64,000 nt of DNA from Streptomyces sp. NBC_01381. Its GTDB lineage: Bacteria > Actinomycetota > Actinomycetes > Streptomycetales > Streptomycetaceae. The stretch covers positions 62,001 through 126,000 of the forward strand of contig NZ_JAPEPI010000001.1 of NCBI RefSeq assembly GCF_026340305.1, given 5' to 3'. A program made the position numbers and the translations under genes. Below the pieces are notes generated by a model. That model worked only from the letters and a program-made list of their open reading frames with translations. It had not been told where the DNA came from and made no database searches. This document shows, one piece after another, positions 36,227-45,702 of the stretch (positions are counted from its first letter, which is position 1; every line of letters starts with the position of its first letter).

Positions 36227-37429
36227 TCAGCCGTGCGCCGCCGCGAGATGCCGGGCAAGGCGCGGCGAGGCGAACTCCGTCCCGCACACGAACCTCATCA
36301 CCGGTCCGTACGAGGCCGCCGCCGGCAGCCCCGTGAAGTACAGGCCGGGCACCGACGAGACGTACCCCGCACCGAGCTTCGGCGTCCCCCGGCTCACCGC
36401 CAGGCGGGCGCGGAGCGCGTGGCCGAGGAAGTCCATCGCGGCGATGTCGACCCGGTAGCCCGTCGCCGCCATCACGTGGTCGGCGGAGAGCTCGCGGGTG
36501 CGGCCGCCCAGGGTCTCGACCCGCAGCACCGGGCTGCCGTCACGGACGTCCGCCGATACGACGCGGCGGACCTCGCGCGTCTCGACCTTGCCCTCGAAGC
36601 GGTCGCGCAGCCACCAGGCGCCAAGGGGGCCCAGGATGCGGCGGACCAGGAAGTGACGGGCCTGCGGGGGCAGATAGCGGTAGGGGTGCGGGTAGTAGCT
36701 GACCGCGTAGAGCGACCAGGCGCGGCCGAACGGCGACTCGGGGCGCAGCCTCGGCTGCTCCCAGGGGGGCGCCCCGAAGCCCACCGACCCCTTGCCGCGC
36801 GCCACCACCCGTACGTTCGCGCCCGCTTCGGCGGCGAGCGCGGCCGTCTCCAGGGCGGACTGGCCCGCGCCGACCACGATCAGGTCGCGGCCGGAGAACC
36901 GTGACAGGTCGTGGTGCTGCGAGCTGTGCGAGACGGGCCCTGTGGGGGTCGGTCCGTCCGGTACGGCCGCCGCAAGCTCGGGCGGCAGCTGCGCGAGGCC
37001 GGAGAGCCCGGTCGCGACGACGACCGCGCGGGCCGTGAACTGCTCGCCGGAGTCCAGCTTCAGCTCGAAGCCCGCCGTGCCCCTGCGGTCGACCGACACC
37101 ACCCGCACCTGTTCGAGTTCGGGCACGAGCTTCTGCTTGAACCACTCCCCGTAGTCGACGAAGGTCTCCACGGGGATGATGTCCTCGTCGGTGACCAGGC
37201 GCGGTATCCCCGCCGCGTCGCAGTAGTCGACGAGGTTGTGGCCGCGCTGCGGCGCGTCGATGTTCGACGCCGCGGGCGTCGACTTCAGGAGCATCCCCGC
37301 GGGCATATGGGCGCGCCAACTGACCATGGGCTCGCCGAAGATCCGCACCGGGATGCCGCGGGCCCGTAGATGGGCCGCGGTGGACAGGCCGAACGGGCCC
37401 GCCCCGATGATTGCTACTGGCTGGATCAC
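36227..37429 (-). CDS. FAD/NAD(P)-dependent oxidoreductase (flavin monooxygenase-like)
   Basis: A 400-residue two-dinucleotide-binding protein. FAD motif VAIIGAGPFGLSTAAHLRAR is at the N-terminus, the NADPH motif DLIVVGAGQSALETAALAAE is near 185, and ATG motifs VVVATGLSGL and VMAATGYRVDIA are present. An FMO-like hydroxylation or oxidation is likely, on an unknown substrate. It starts 92 bases after the ATP-grasp gene on the same strand, so the two are probably co-transcribed and act in one pathway. Confidence 0.88.
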   Translation of the reverse strand: MIQPVAIIGAGPFGLSTAAHLRARGIPVRIFGEPMVSWRAHMPAGMLLKSTPAASNIDAPQRGHNLVDYCDAAGIPRLVTDEDIIPVETFVDYGEWFKQKLVPELEQVRVVSVDRRGTAGFELKLDSGEQFTARAVVVATGLSGLAQLPPELAAAVPDGPTPTGPVSHSSQHHDLSRFSGRDLIVVGAGQSALETAALAAEAGANVRVVARGKGSVGFGAPPWEQPRLRPESPFGRAWSLYAVSYYPHPYRYLPPQARHFLVRRILGPLGAWWLRDRFEGKVETREVRRVVSADVRDGSPVLRVETLGGRTRELSADHVMAATGYRVDIAAMDFLGHALRARLAVSRGTPKLGAGYVSSVPGLYFTGLPAAASYGPVMRFVCGTEFASPRLARHLAAAHG

Positions 37430-37521
37430 GAAGTCCCTCCCCAGGACGTCACTTGTTGCGTGTGCCTACTTCGTGTGGTGCTGGATTCAGTTGTGTGGTG
37501 CCGGGGTGTGTGATGGCGGGA

Positions 37522-38796
37522 TCAACTCGTCGTGCTCCCCCGCCGGTTCGTGCGCCAGAGCTGGTACAGATGCTTGGCCCCCGGCCGTACGAACCTCGCG
37601 AGCATCGTGAAGAACGGCTTCATGTCGTCCGCCGCGAGCCACGCCAGTTCCGTGCCGCTCGCGCGGGCGGGCGCGTGCGGCGTCGTATATCCGCTGCGGC
37701 GGTAGGCGAGGAGAGCGGGCAGGTCGATGTTCTCCACGACGTACCGATGACCGGCGCGCTGTTCCCCCTCCGGGACAGAGCGGCCTGTCAGGTGCAGATG
37801 CATCGCACGGACGACGTCGATCCCGGACTCGCTCTCGAAGAGCCGGAACTGGGCGCCCATGCGCGGGTTGAAGTCGAGCAGTTTGTACTGACCGTCGCGC
37901 CGGTCGAAGCGCAGGTCGAGGTCGATGATTCCGGTGAAGCCGATCTGCTTGATGAAACGTGCGGCGAGGTCCGCGAGTTCCGGATTGTCGACGACGTACG
38001 CATTCGCCGTCATCCCCGCGTGCGGCGGCCAGGAGCGCACCTTGACGCCCGTGAACATCGCGAGCGGCGTCGAGTCCGCGTCGAAGTACGCGTGCACGAT
38101 CCAGTCCTCGGCCTGCTCGCGGGGCAGATACTCCTGGAGGATCACACCGGGGCGCGCGCCCCAGTCGCGGGCCAGGCTGAGCAGGCCGTCCGGGGTCTCT
38201 ATGCGCGTCGTTCCGTTCACCGCGGGTCTGGTGCGGCGGGTGAACGCCTCGCGGTTCTTGGCGACCACCGGGAAGGCCGCCGCGGCGGCGAACTCCTCGA
38301 TGTCCCCGAGGCTTTCGGGGAAGGCCGCCGCGGGCGACGCGATGCCGTGCTCCACGCACAGCTCGTGCAGGCCCTGCTTGCTGGCGAGGCGGCGAGGCAA
38401 CTCCGGCTCCACGCGCGGGAACAGGAACCCCGCGTCACCGAGCGGCTGCTGGTGCTCGGCGATGAGGACGGCCGCCTCCTCGTCGGTCGGGATCAGGACC
38501 GTGGGCCTGCCGATCCGGCGGGCGACGCGCAGCAGCCCGTCGACGAGCCGCTCCGGCTCCTCAGCCCCTGTGGTCGGCCAGGGGAAGGCTCCGGTGAGGT
38601 GACGCGAGACCGCCGCGGGCGTGTAACGGTCCTCCGTGATCGCATACATGGGCACGCCGAGACGCCCCAGGCTGCGGATGGCGCCGACGCCGCCGTGGTG
38701 CAGCGGATAGTTGCCGAACTTTACGATCAGGCCGGGCACGTCCCGGTCCGCCGCCACGGGCACGCTGTCGTTCGTCCTGGCCACGGGTCCCCCCAC
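37522..38796 (-). CDS. ATP-grasp family carboxylate-amine ligase-like protein
   Basis: About 424 residues. The N-terminal pre-grasp domain begins GLIVKFGNYPLHHGGVGAIR and contains VLIPTDEEAAVLIAEHQQPL. The ATP-grasp core has FPVVAKNREAFTRRT (lysine), VILQEYLPREQAEDWIVHAY, IIDLDLRFDRRDGQYKLLDF and NPRMGAQF (metal-binding Asp/Asn). It would activate a carboxylate as acyl-phosphate and join it to an amine or other nucleophile. Substrate unknown. GTG 38796 follows GGAAGG; GTG 38784 is an alternative. Pairs with the flavoprotein downstream. Confidence 0.87.
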   Translation of the reverse strand: MGGPVARTNDSVPVAADRDVPGLIVKFGNYPLHHGGVGAIRSLGRLGVPMYAITEDRYTPAAVSRHLTGAFPWPTTGAEEPERLVDGLLRVARRIGRPTVLIPTDEEAAVLIAEHQQPLGDAGFLFPRVEPELPRRLASKQGLHELCVEHGIASPAAAFPESLGDIEEFAAAAAFPVVAKNREAFTRRTRPAVNGTTRIETPDGLLSLARDWGARPGVILQEYLPREQAEDWIVHAYFDADSTPLAMFTGVKVRSWPPHAGMTANAYVVDNPELADLAARFIKQIGFTGIIDLDLRFDRRDGQYKLLDFNPRMGAQFRLFESESGIDVVRAMHLHLTGRSVPEGEQRAGHRYVVENIDLPALLAYRRSGYTTPHAPARASGTELAWLAADDMKPFFTMLARFVRPGAKHLYQLWRTNRRGSTTS

Positions 38797-38971
38797 GTGT
38801 CCTTCCGTCTGACCCGGACCCACCCCGTCCGCGTCCCCCAAAGGAAGCTAAGCCGGAATTGACCACTCCAGCAAGGCTTATTCGGACATTGCGAACTCTT
38901 TAGGCACTGCCCGAACCGGGGACTTCCCACGTAACGTGTGGCACACCCAATGGAAAGCGAGGCAGGTACGC

Positions 38972-40258
38972 ATGTCCGAGCAGACCCCGCTCGAGCCGGC
39001 CGGGAGCGACCCTTCCGTGCGCTCCGAAGGCGGCGACCCCTTCGCCCTCTCGGAGAGCGACCCCTTCGGGCCGCACAATCTTCCGTACGGCGTGTTCTCC
39101 CCCGCCGGTGACGCCGAGCGCAGGGTCGGCGTACGACTCGGCGATCATGTCCTCGACGCGGGCGCCGCGGCCGCCGCGCTCGGTTCGCCCTATGTCTCGC
39201 TGCTCGCACGGCCCACGCTGAACCCGCTGCTCGCAGCGGGCCGCACCGCCTGGTCCGACGTCCGGCGCGCGATCACGGCATGGGTGACGATCCCGGCCCA
39301 CCGCGAGGTGGTCCGTCCACTCCTTCACCCGCTGTCCGAGGTGACGCTGCACCTCCCCTTCGAGGTCGCGGACTATGTGGACTTCTACGCCTCCGAGCAC
39401 CACGCGACGCATCTGGGCAAGATCTTCCGCCCGGACTCGCCGACGCCGCTGACCCCGAACTGGAAGCACCTGCCGATCGGTTACCACGGCCGGTCAGGCA
39501 CCGTTGTGGTCTCCGGGACTGAAGTGGTACGTCCGACGGGGCAGCGCAAGGCGCCCGCCGACACGGCCCCCGTCTTCGGCCCCTCGGTCCGGCTCGACAT
39601 CGAGGCGGAGGTCGGCTTCGTCGTCGGTACGCCGTCGCAGCTCGGCACGCCGGTGCCGCTCGCGGACTTCCGTGAGCATGTCTTCGGCCTCACGCTCCTC
39701 AACGACTGGTCGGCGCGTGACATCCAGGCCTGGGAGTACGTCCCGCTCGGGCCGTTCCTCGGCAAGTCCTTCTGCACCTCCGTCTCGGCGTGGATCACCC
39801 CGCTGGAGGCGCTGGACGCGGCGCGCGTCACCCCGCCCGCGCGGACGCACGAGCTCCTCCCCTATCTGGACGACTCGGCGGAGTCCGCCGCGGACGAGCC
39901 GGGCGGCTACGACCTGCGGATCACCGTGACCCTGAACGGCCACGTCATCTCCGAGCCGCCCTTCTCCACCGTCTACTGGACGGCCGCCCAGCAGCTGGCC
40001 CACATGACGGTGAACGGCGCGTCCCTGCGCACCGGTGACCTCTACGGCTCGGGCACCGTCTCCGGCCCCTCGGAGGGGCAGTACGGCTCCCTCATCGAGA
40101 TCACCTGGAACGGCCGTGACCCGCTTGTCCTGCCGGACGGGAAGCGGACGTTCCTGGAGGACGGGGATGAGGTCACTCTGAGTGCGTGGGCCCCTGGTCC
40201 GGACGGGATCCGGGTGGGCCTCGGCGAGGTTTCTGGCAGGGTCGCCTCAGCACGATGA
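38972..40258 (+). CDS. fahA: Fumarylacetoacetase
   Basis: A 428-residue enzyme that hydrolyses fumarylacetoacetate to fumarate and acetoacetate, the last step of tyrosine breakdown. The N-terminal domain has NLPYGVFSPAGDAERRVGVR. The catalytic domain shows YVDFYASEHHATHLGKIFRP (Asp and His ligands/base), LPIGYHGRSGTVVVSGTEVV, DIEAEVGFVVGT and LLNDWSARDIQAWEYVPLGP. The late GSGTVSGPSEGQYGSLIEIT loop is also family-typical. ATG 38972 is preferred over the upstream in-frame start, which has no ribosome site. Confidence 0.95.
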   Translation: MSEQTPLEPAGSDPSVRSEGGDPFALSESDPFGPHNLPYGVFSPAGDAERRVGVRLGDHVLDAGAAAAALGSPYVSLLARPTLNPLLAAGRTAWSDVRRAITAWVTIPAHREVVRPLLHPLSEVTLHLPFEVADYVDFYASEHHATHLGKIFRPDSPTPLTPNWKHLPIGYHGRSGTVVVSGTEVVRPTGQRKAPADTAPVFGPSVRLDIEAEVGFVVGTPSQLGTPVPLADFREHVFGLTLLNDWSARDIQAWEYVPLGPFLGKSFCTSVSAWITPLEALDAARVTPPARTHELLPYLDDSAESAADEPGGYDLRITVTLNGHVISEPPFSTVYWTAAQQLAHMTVNGASLRTGDLYGSGTVSGPSEGQYGSLIEITWNGRDPLVLPDGKRTFLEDGDEVTLSAWAPGPDGIRVGLGEVSGRVASAR

Positions 40259-40280
40259 GTCCGGCAGGGGCCGGGGAGCG

Positions 40281-40334
40281 TCTACAGCACCGTCGTGGCT
40301 GGTCGCGCAGTTCCCCGCGCCCCTTACGGGGCGC
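40281..40334 (+). repeat. Interspersed hairpin repeat, copy 6 (subtype A)
   Basis: A full subtype A copy: CCGTCGTGGCTGGTCGCGCA, GTTCCCCGCGCCCCTTACGG, GGCGC. It lies between the convergent fumarylacetoacetase and RecQ genes and forms a CGCCCC/GGGGCG hairpin. No other separate terminator is visible there. Confidence 0.85.
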
Positions 40335-40345
40335 GGCTCGGCCCC

Positions 40346-42292
40346 TCAGAAGTCGTCCGGCGGCTCCGGCCACTCCTCCTCCGGGGTCTCCGGCGGAGTA
40401 GTGGCCGTCCCGTCCAGTTCCGCCAGTACCCCCAGTACACCCTCCCCGTACGTCGCCAGCTTCTTCTCGCCGAGGCCGCTGATGCCGCCAAGGTCCGCCA
40501 GGGACGAGGGCCGCAGCGTGGCGATCTCCCGCAGCGTGGCGTCGTGGAAGATCACGTACGCCGGGAGGCCGAGCTCCTTGGCCTGTGCCCCGCGCCATGC
40601 CCGCAGCGCCTCGAACACCGGGACCGCTTCCTGAGGCAGCTCGGCCACGGCGGCCGCCGTCTTCGCCTTCCGCTCCCCCTTCGAGGCCCGGGCGGCAGCC
40701 GCGCGCTTGGGCTCCTTGCGCAACCGCACCTCCCGCTCCCGGCCAAGGACTGTTCCGCTCTCCTCGGTCAGGACCAGCGTGCCGTACTCCCCCTCGACCG
40801 CGATAAGACCCTGGGCCAGCAACTGCCGCACCACGCCCCGCCATTCGGCCTCCGCGAGCTCCTCGCCGATGCCGAAGACCGAGAGCTGGTCGTGGTCGAA
40901 CTGGATGACCTTGGCGGTCTTCTTGCCGAGCAGGATGTCGATGATCTGGCCCGCGCCGAACTTCTGCCCGCGCTCGCGCTGGAGCCGTACGACCGTCGAC
41001 AGGACCTTCTGCGCCGCGACCGTGCCGTCCCAGGTCTCCGGAGGCGTGAGGCACGTGTCGCAGTTGCCGCAGGACTGGCCCTCCGCCTCCTGGCCGAAGT
41101 ACGTGAGGAGCTGGGCCCTGCGGCACTGCGCGGTCTCGCACAGCGCCAGCATCGAGTCCAGGTGCGAGGCGGCCCGGCGGCGGAATGCCTCGTCGCCCTC
41201 GCCGCCCTGGATCAGCTTCCGCTGCTGGACGACGTCCTGCAGGCCGTACGCCATCCAGGCCGTGGAGGGCAGCCCGTCACGTCCCGCGCGGCCCGTTTCC
41301 TGGTAGTAGCCCTCGACCGACTTCGGCAGGTCGAGGTGGGCGACGAACCGGACGTCCGGCTTGTCGATGCCCATGCCGAAGGCGATCGTGGCGCAGACGA
41401 CCAGGCCCTCCTCCCGGAGGAAGCGGGACTGGTGGGCGGCGCGCGTCCCACCGTCCAGACCCGCGTGGTACGGCACCGCCTCGATGCCGTTCTTGCAGAG
41501 GAACTCCGCTGTCTTCTCGACCGAGTTGCGCGACAGGCAGTACACGATGCCCGCGTCCCCCGCGTGCTCCTCCTTCAGGAAGGACAGGAGCTGCTTCTTC
41601 GGCTCGGCCTTCGGCACGACGCGGTACTGGATGTTGGGCCGGTCGAAGCTCGCCACGAAGTGCTTGGCGTCCGGCATGCCGAGCCGCTCGGTGATCTCCC
41701 GGTGCGTGGCGTGCGTCGCCGTCGCCGTCAGGGCGATGCGCGGCACGTCCGGCCAGCGCTCGCCGAGGAGGGAGAGGGCCAGATAGTCGGGGCGGAAGTC
41801 GTGGCCCCACTGGGCGACGCAGTGCGCCTCGTCGATCGCGAAGACGGAGATCTTGGCGCGCGAGAGCAGGTCGAGGGTCGACTCCAGGCGCAGCCGCTCC
41901 GGCGCCAGGTACAGCACGTCGAGCTCCCCCGCGAGGAACTCGGCCTCCATCACGCGCCGCTCGTCGAAGTCCTGTGTGGAGTTGATGAACCCGGCCCGCA
42001 CGCCGAGCGCCCGCAGCGCGTCCACCTGGTCCTGCATGAGCGCGATGAGGGGCGAGACGACCACGCCCGTGCCGGATCTGACCAGGGCCGGGATCTGATA
42101 GCAGAGCGACTTGCCGCCGCCGGTGGGCATCAGCACGACGGAGTCCCCGCCCGCGATCACATGCTCGATGATCGCTTCCTGCTCGCCGCGGAACGCGTCG
42201 TACCCGAAGACGCGGTGCAGCGTCCGCAACGCGTCACTGTCCGCCACCGCGCTCGGTACGGTCACCTCGCTCATGCCACTGATCCCATCCAT
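40346..42292 (-). CDS. recQ: RecQ-type ATP-dependent DNA helicase
   Basis: A 3'-5' helicase of ~648 residues. Motif I is [17 protein letters not shown], motif II is [20 protein letters not shown], motif [17 protein letters not shown], motif V/VI region [20 protein letters not shown] and [13 protein letters not shown]. The zinc-binding cysteines follow ([13 protein letters not shown], then SCGNCDTC), then winged helix and a C-terminal HRDC domain ([20 protein letters not shown]). It resolves recombination and replication intermediates. ATG 42292 or 42274 could start it. A TTATCCACA sequence lies about 70 bases upstream. Confidence 0.95.
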   Translation of the reverse strand: MDGISGMSEVTVPSAVADSDALRTLHRVFGYDAFRGEQEAIIEHVIAGGDSVVLMPTGGGKSLCYQIPALVRSGTGVVVSPLIALMQDQVDALRALGVRAGFINSTQDFDERRVMEAEFLAGELDVLYLAPERLRLESTLDLLSRAKISVFAIDEAHCVAQWGHDFRPDYLALSLLGERWPDVPRIALTATATHATHREITERLGMPDAKHFVASFDRPNIQYRVVPKAEPKKQLLSFLKEEHAGDAGIVYCLSRNSVEKTAEFLCKNGIEAVPYHAGLDGGTRAAHQSRFLREEGLVVCATIAFGMGIDKPDVRFVAHLDLPKSVEGYYQETGRAGRDGLPSTAWMAYGLQDVVQQRKLIQGGEGDEAFRRRAASHLDSMLALCETAQCRRAQLLTYFGQEAEGQSCGNCDTCLTPPETWDGTVAAQKVLSTVVRLQRERGQKFGAGQIIDILLGKKTAKVIQFDHDQLSVFGIGEELAEAEWRGVVRQLLAQGLIAVEGEYGTLVLTEESGTVLGREREVRLRKEPKRAAAARASKGERKAKTAAAVAELPQEAVPVFEALRAWRGAQAKELGLPAYVIFHDATLREIATLRPSSLADLGGISGLGEKKLATYGEGVLGVLAELDGTATTPPETPEEEWPEPPDDF

Positions 42293-42363
42293 CGCCCTGC
42301 CCCCGTACGTCGCGCTTCGACCACTGCCTCCACGATAGGGCTCAGGACCGACAGCTCTGGAAG

Positions 42364-42372
42364 TTATCCACA
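42364..42372 (+). other. Single consensus DnaA box
   Basis: TTATCCACA matches the bacterial DnaA-box consensus at all nine positions. It is isolated, between recQ and the nuo terminator, and could be chance or a DnaA-titration or control site. Confidence 0.4.
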
Positions 42373-42393
42373 GGCCCGGCCCTCCAGACGCCA

Positions 42394-42429
42394 CCGCCCG
42401 GCACCCCAGTCGAACAGGGTGCCGGGCGG
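42394..42429 (-). terminator. Terminator of the nuoA-N operon
   Basis: CCGCCCGGCACCC (42394-42406) pairs perfectly with GGGTGCCGGGCGG (42417-42429) around a 10-base loop. It starts 36 bases past the nuoN stop on the minus strand. Lack of a T-run is usual for Streptomyces terminators. Confidence 0.85.
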
Positions 42430-42464
42430 CGTACGAACGGAGACGGAGACCGAGAGGGAGTCGG

Positions 42465-44129
42465 TCAGCGGACGAAGACCCCCGCCTGGTTCGCCAGATC
42501 CAGGAAGTACTGCGGGGCCACACCGAGGACGACCGTCACCGCGACACCCACACCGATCGCGGTCATCGTCAGCGGCGAGGGCACGGCGACGGTCGGGCCG
42601 TCCGCCTTCGGCTCGCTGAAGAACATGAGCACGATCACACGGATGTAGAAGAACGCGGCGATCGCGGACGAGATCACACCGACCACGACCAGCGCGCCCG
42701 CGCCGCCCTCGGCCGCCGCCTTGAAGACCGCGAACTTCCCGGAGAACCCGGAGGTCAGCGGGATGCCGGCGAAGGCGAGCAGGAAGACCGCGAAGACCGC
42801 CGCGACCAGCGGCGACCTGCGGCCGAGCCCCGCCCACTTGGACAGGTGCGTGGCCTCGCCGCCCGCGTCCCGCACCAGCGTGACCACCGCGAACGCGCCG
42901 ATCGTCACGAAGGAGTAGGCCCCCAGATAGAAGAGGACCGACGAGATGCCGTCCGGGGTCATGGCGATGACACCGGCGAGGATGAAGCCCGCGTGCGCGA
43001 TCGACGAGTACGCGAGGAGCCGCTTGATGTCGGTCTGGGTGATCGCGACGATCGCACCGGCCAGCATCGTGAGGATCACGACGCCCCACATCACGGGCCG
43101 CCAGTCCCAGCGCAGGCCCGGCAGGACCACGTAGAGCAGCCGTAGGAGCGCGCCGAAGGCGGCCACCTTCGTCGCCGCCGCCATGAAGCCGGTCACCGGG
43201 GTCGGAGCGCCCTGGTAGACGTCCGGGGTCCACATGTGGAACGGCACCGCGCCGACCTTGAAGAGCAGACCCATGACGATCATCGCGGCGCCGATCAGGA
43301 GCAGCGCGTCGTTGCCCATGGTGTCGGCGAGCGCCGGGTTGACCGTCTCGATGCTGCCGTCGACGACCTTCGCGATGGTGCCGTACGACACCGAGCCCGC
43401 GTACCCGTAGAGCAGCGCGATCCCGAAGAGCATGAAGGCGGAGGAGAAGGCGCCGAGCAGGAAGTACTTGACGGCGGCTTCCTGCGACATCAGACGCTTG
43501 CGGCGGGCGAGCGCGCACAGCAGGTAGAGCGGCAGCGAGAAGACCTCAAGAGCGATGAAGAGCGTCAGGAGGTCGTTCGCCGACGGGAAGACGAGCATCC
43601 CGCCGATCGCGAAGAGCGCCAGCGGGAACACCTCGGTGGTGGCGAACCCGGCCTTCGTGGCGGCCTTTTCACCCTCGCTGCCCGGCACGGCGCCGGCCTG
43701 CGCGACGAACGAGTCGACGCGATTGCCGTGCGCCAGCGGGTCGAGCCGCCGCTCGGCGAAGGTGAAGATCGCGACGAGTCCGGCGAGGAGGATCGTGCCC
43801 TGCAGGAAGAGCGCGGGTCCGTCGACGGCGATGGCGCCCATCGCGGCGATGTGCGCCTTCGTCGTGCCGTATCCGGTGGCCGCGAGCCCGACGACCGCGG
43901 CGAAGGCCGCGGTGAGGGCGACCACGGCCACGAACACCTGGACGTAGTAGCGGGACTTACGCGGTACGAAGGCCTCGATGAGGATCCCGAGGACCGCCGC
44001 GCCGATGACGATCAACGTCGGTGACAGCTGTGCGTACTCGATCGTGGGAGTGTCGATCTTGTCGATCGTGTCCTGGGGCGCCGCGGCCGACGCCATTGTC
44101 CACAGGCTGTGGACAGCCGATGCGCTCAC
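42465..44129 (-). CDS. nuoN: NADH-quinone oxidoreductase subunit N
   Basis: The last operon gene; a 554-residue antiporter-like proton-pumping subunit with about fourteen helices. The Mrp/antiporter core is visible in [40 protein letters not shown] and [20 protein letters not shown], with membrane lysines and the [14 protein letters not shown] glutamate. The GTG start overlaps the nuoM stop (GTGA). An ATG at 44096 (MASAAAPQD) is a second possible start, directly after a DnaA-box palindrome. Confidence 0.96.
   Translation of the reverse strand: MSASAVHSLWTMASAAAPQDTIDKIDTPTIEYAQLSPTLIVIGAAVLGILIEAFVPRKSRYYVQVFVAVVALTAAFAAVVGLAATGYGTTKAHIAAMGAIAVDGPALFLQGTILLAGLVAIFTFAERRLDPLAHGNRVDSFVAQAGAVPGSEGEKAATKAGFATTEVFPLALFAIGGMLVFPSANDLLTLFIALEVFSLPLYLLCALARRKRLMSQEAAVKYFLLGAFSSAFMLFGIALLYGYAGSVSYGTIAKVVDGSIETVNPALADTMGNDALLLIGAAMIVMGLLFKVGAVPFHMWTPDVYQGAPTPVTGFMAAATKVAAFGALLRLLYVVLPGLRWDWRPVMWGVVILTMLAGAIVAITQTDIKRLLAYSSIAHAGFILAGVIAMTPDGISSVLFYLGAYSFVTIGAFAVVTLVRDAGGEATHLSKWAGLGRRSPLVAAVFAVFLLAFAGIPLTSGFSGKFAVFKAAAEGGAGALVVVGVISSAIAAFFYIRVIVLMFFSEPKADGPTVAVPSPLTMTAIGVGVAVTVVLGVAPQYFLDLANQAGVFVR
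44096..44116. other. Palindromic pair of DnaA boxes inside nuoN
   Basis: TTGTCCACA (44096-44104), the preferred Streptomyces DnaA box, faces a second box read on the other strand (CTGTCCACA, 44116-44108). Together TGTCCACAG-G-CTGTGGACA forms a perfect 19-bp palindrome within the first codons of nuoN. Either a DnaA-binding site outside oriC or coincidence. Confidence 0.5.
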
Positions 44130-45697
44130 TTGGCCGCCTCCACGTCGGGCTTCGGGTCCTTCTGCTGTACGTCGGACATGGTGTGCTCGACCGCCGGGTT
44201 CACCAGCTCGGTGAGCGGCTTCGGGTAGACGCCGAGGCCGATCAGGAGCGCGATCAGCGGGGCGACGACGACCAGTTCCCGCACCCGCAGGTCGGGCATG
44301 GACGAGACCTCGGGCTTCACGGGGCCCGTCATCGTCCGCTGGTACAGGACGAGGGTGTAGAGCGCGGCGAGCACGATGCCGAAGGTCGCGATGATCCCGG
44401 CCACCGGATAGCGCGCGAACGCGCCGACCAGGACCAGGAACTCACTCACGAACGGGGCGAGCCCCGGCAGCGAGAGCGTCGCGAGACCGCCGATCAGGAA
44501 CGTGCCAGCGAGCACCGGGGCGACCTTCTGCACCCCTCCGTAGTCCGCGATGAGCCGCGAACCGCGCCGCGAGATCAGGAAGCCGGCCACCAGCATCAGC
44601 GCGGCGGTCGAGATGCCGTGGTTGACCATGTAGAGCGTCGCGCCGGACTGGCCCTGCGAGGTCATCGCGAAGATGCCGAGAATGATGAACCCGAAGTGCG
44701 AGATCGACGCGTACGCCACCAGGCGCTTGATGTCGCGCTGGCCGACGGCGAGCAGCGCGCCGTAGACGATGCTGATCAGCGCGAGTACGACGATGACCGG
44801 CGTCGCCCACTTGCTCGCCTCGGGGAAGAGCCCGAGGCAGAACCGCAGCATCGCGAACGTGCCGACCTTGTCGACGACGGCCGTGATCAGTACGGCGACC
44901 GGGGCCGTGGCCTCGCCCATCGCGTTCGGCAGCCAGGTGTGCAGCGGCCACAGCGGCGCCTTCACCGCGAAGGCGAAGAAGAAGCCGAGGAAGAGCCACC
45001 GCTCGGTGCTGGTCGCCATGTCCAGCGTGCCGTTGGCCCGCGCCTCGGCGATCTCCTGGAGCGAGAAGTTCCCCGCCACCACGTAGAGCCCGATCACGGC
45101 GGCCAGCATGATCAGGCCGCCGACCAGGTTGTAGAGAAGGAACTTCACGGCCGCGTACGAGCGTTGCGCCGATGCCTTCTCGTCGCTGCCCGCGTGGGCG
45201 CGGTCTCCGAAGCCGCCGATGAGGAAGTACATCGGGATGAGCATGGCTTCGAAGAAGATGTAGAAGAGGAAGACGTCGGTGGCCTCGAAGGAGATGATCA
45301 CCATCGCCTCGACGGCGAGGATCAGGGCGAAGAAACCCTGAGTCGGCCGCCAGCGCGAGGACTTGGTCTCCAGGGGATCGGCGTCGTGCCAGCCCGCCAG
45401 GATGATGAAGGGGATCAGGAGCGCGGTGAGCGCGATGAGCGCAACACCGATGCCGTCCACCCCGAGTTCGTACCGCACCCCGAAGTCCGCGATCCAGGAA
45501 CGGGATTCGGTGAGTTGATAGCGGTCCCCATCCGGGTCAAACCGCACGAGGACGGTCACGGCGAGCGCGAGCGTCGCGAGCGAGACGAGCAGCGCGAGCC
45601 ACTTGGCGGCGCTCCGCCGGGCGGCCGGGACGGCTGCCGTGGCGATCGCGCCGACCGCGGGCAGGGCCGCCGTCGCTGTCAGCAGAGGAAAGGACAT
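44126..45697 (-). CDS. nuoM: NADH-quinone oxidoreductase subunit M
   Basis: A 523-residue antiporter-like proton-pumping subunit. Hallmarks are AFAVKAPLWPLHTWLPNAMG with EATAPVAVLITAVVDKVGTF (TM7-TM8 lysine region), RDIKRLVAYASISHFGFIIL, and the TM5 glutamate in ISFEATDVFLFYIFFEAMLI. The ATG overlaps nothing but starts six bases before the end of the spacer after nuoL. Canonical length for actinobacterial NuoM. Confidence 0.96.
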   Translation of the reverse strand: MSFPLLTATAALPAVGAIATAAVPAARRSAAKWLALLVSLATLALAVTVLVRFDPDGDRYQLTESRSWIADFGVRYELGVDGIGVALIALTALLIPFIILAGWHDADPLETKSSRWRPTQGFFALILAVEAMVIISFEATDVFLFYIFFEAMLIPMYFLIGGFGDRAHAGSDEKASAQRSYAAVKFLLYNLVGGLIMLAAVIGLYVVAGNFSLQEIAEARANGTLDMATSTERWLFLGFFFAFAVKAPLWPLHTWLPNAMGEATAPVAVLITAVVDKVGTFAMLRFCLGLFPEASKWATPVIVVLALISIVYGALLAVGQRDIKRLVAYASISHFGFIILGIFAMTSQGQSGATLYMVNHGISTAALMLVAGFLISRRGSRLIADYGGVQKVAPVLAGTFLIGGLATLSLPGLAPFVSEFLVLVGAFARYPVAGIIATFGIVLAALYTLVLYQRTMTGPVKPEVSSMPDLRVRELVVVAPLIALLIGLGVYPKPLTELVNPAVEHTMSDVQQKDPKPDVEAAK

Positions 45698-45702
45698 CGG
45701 TA

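Noticed and set aside
36012..36258. Small minus-strand open frame (68 residues) upstream of the HAD gene
   Set aside because: Arg/Gly-rich, no ribosome site, no family pattern; likely a chance frame in GC-rich DNA.
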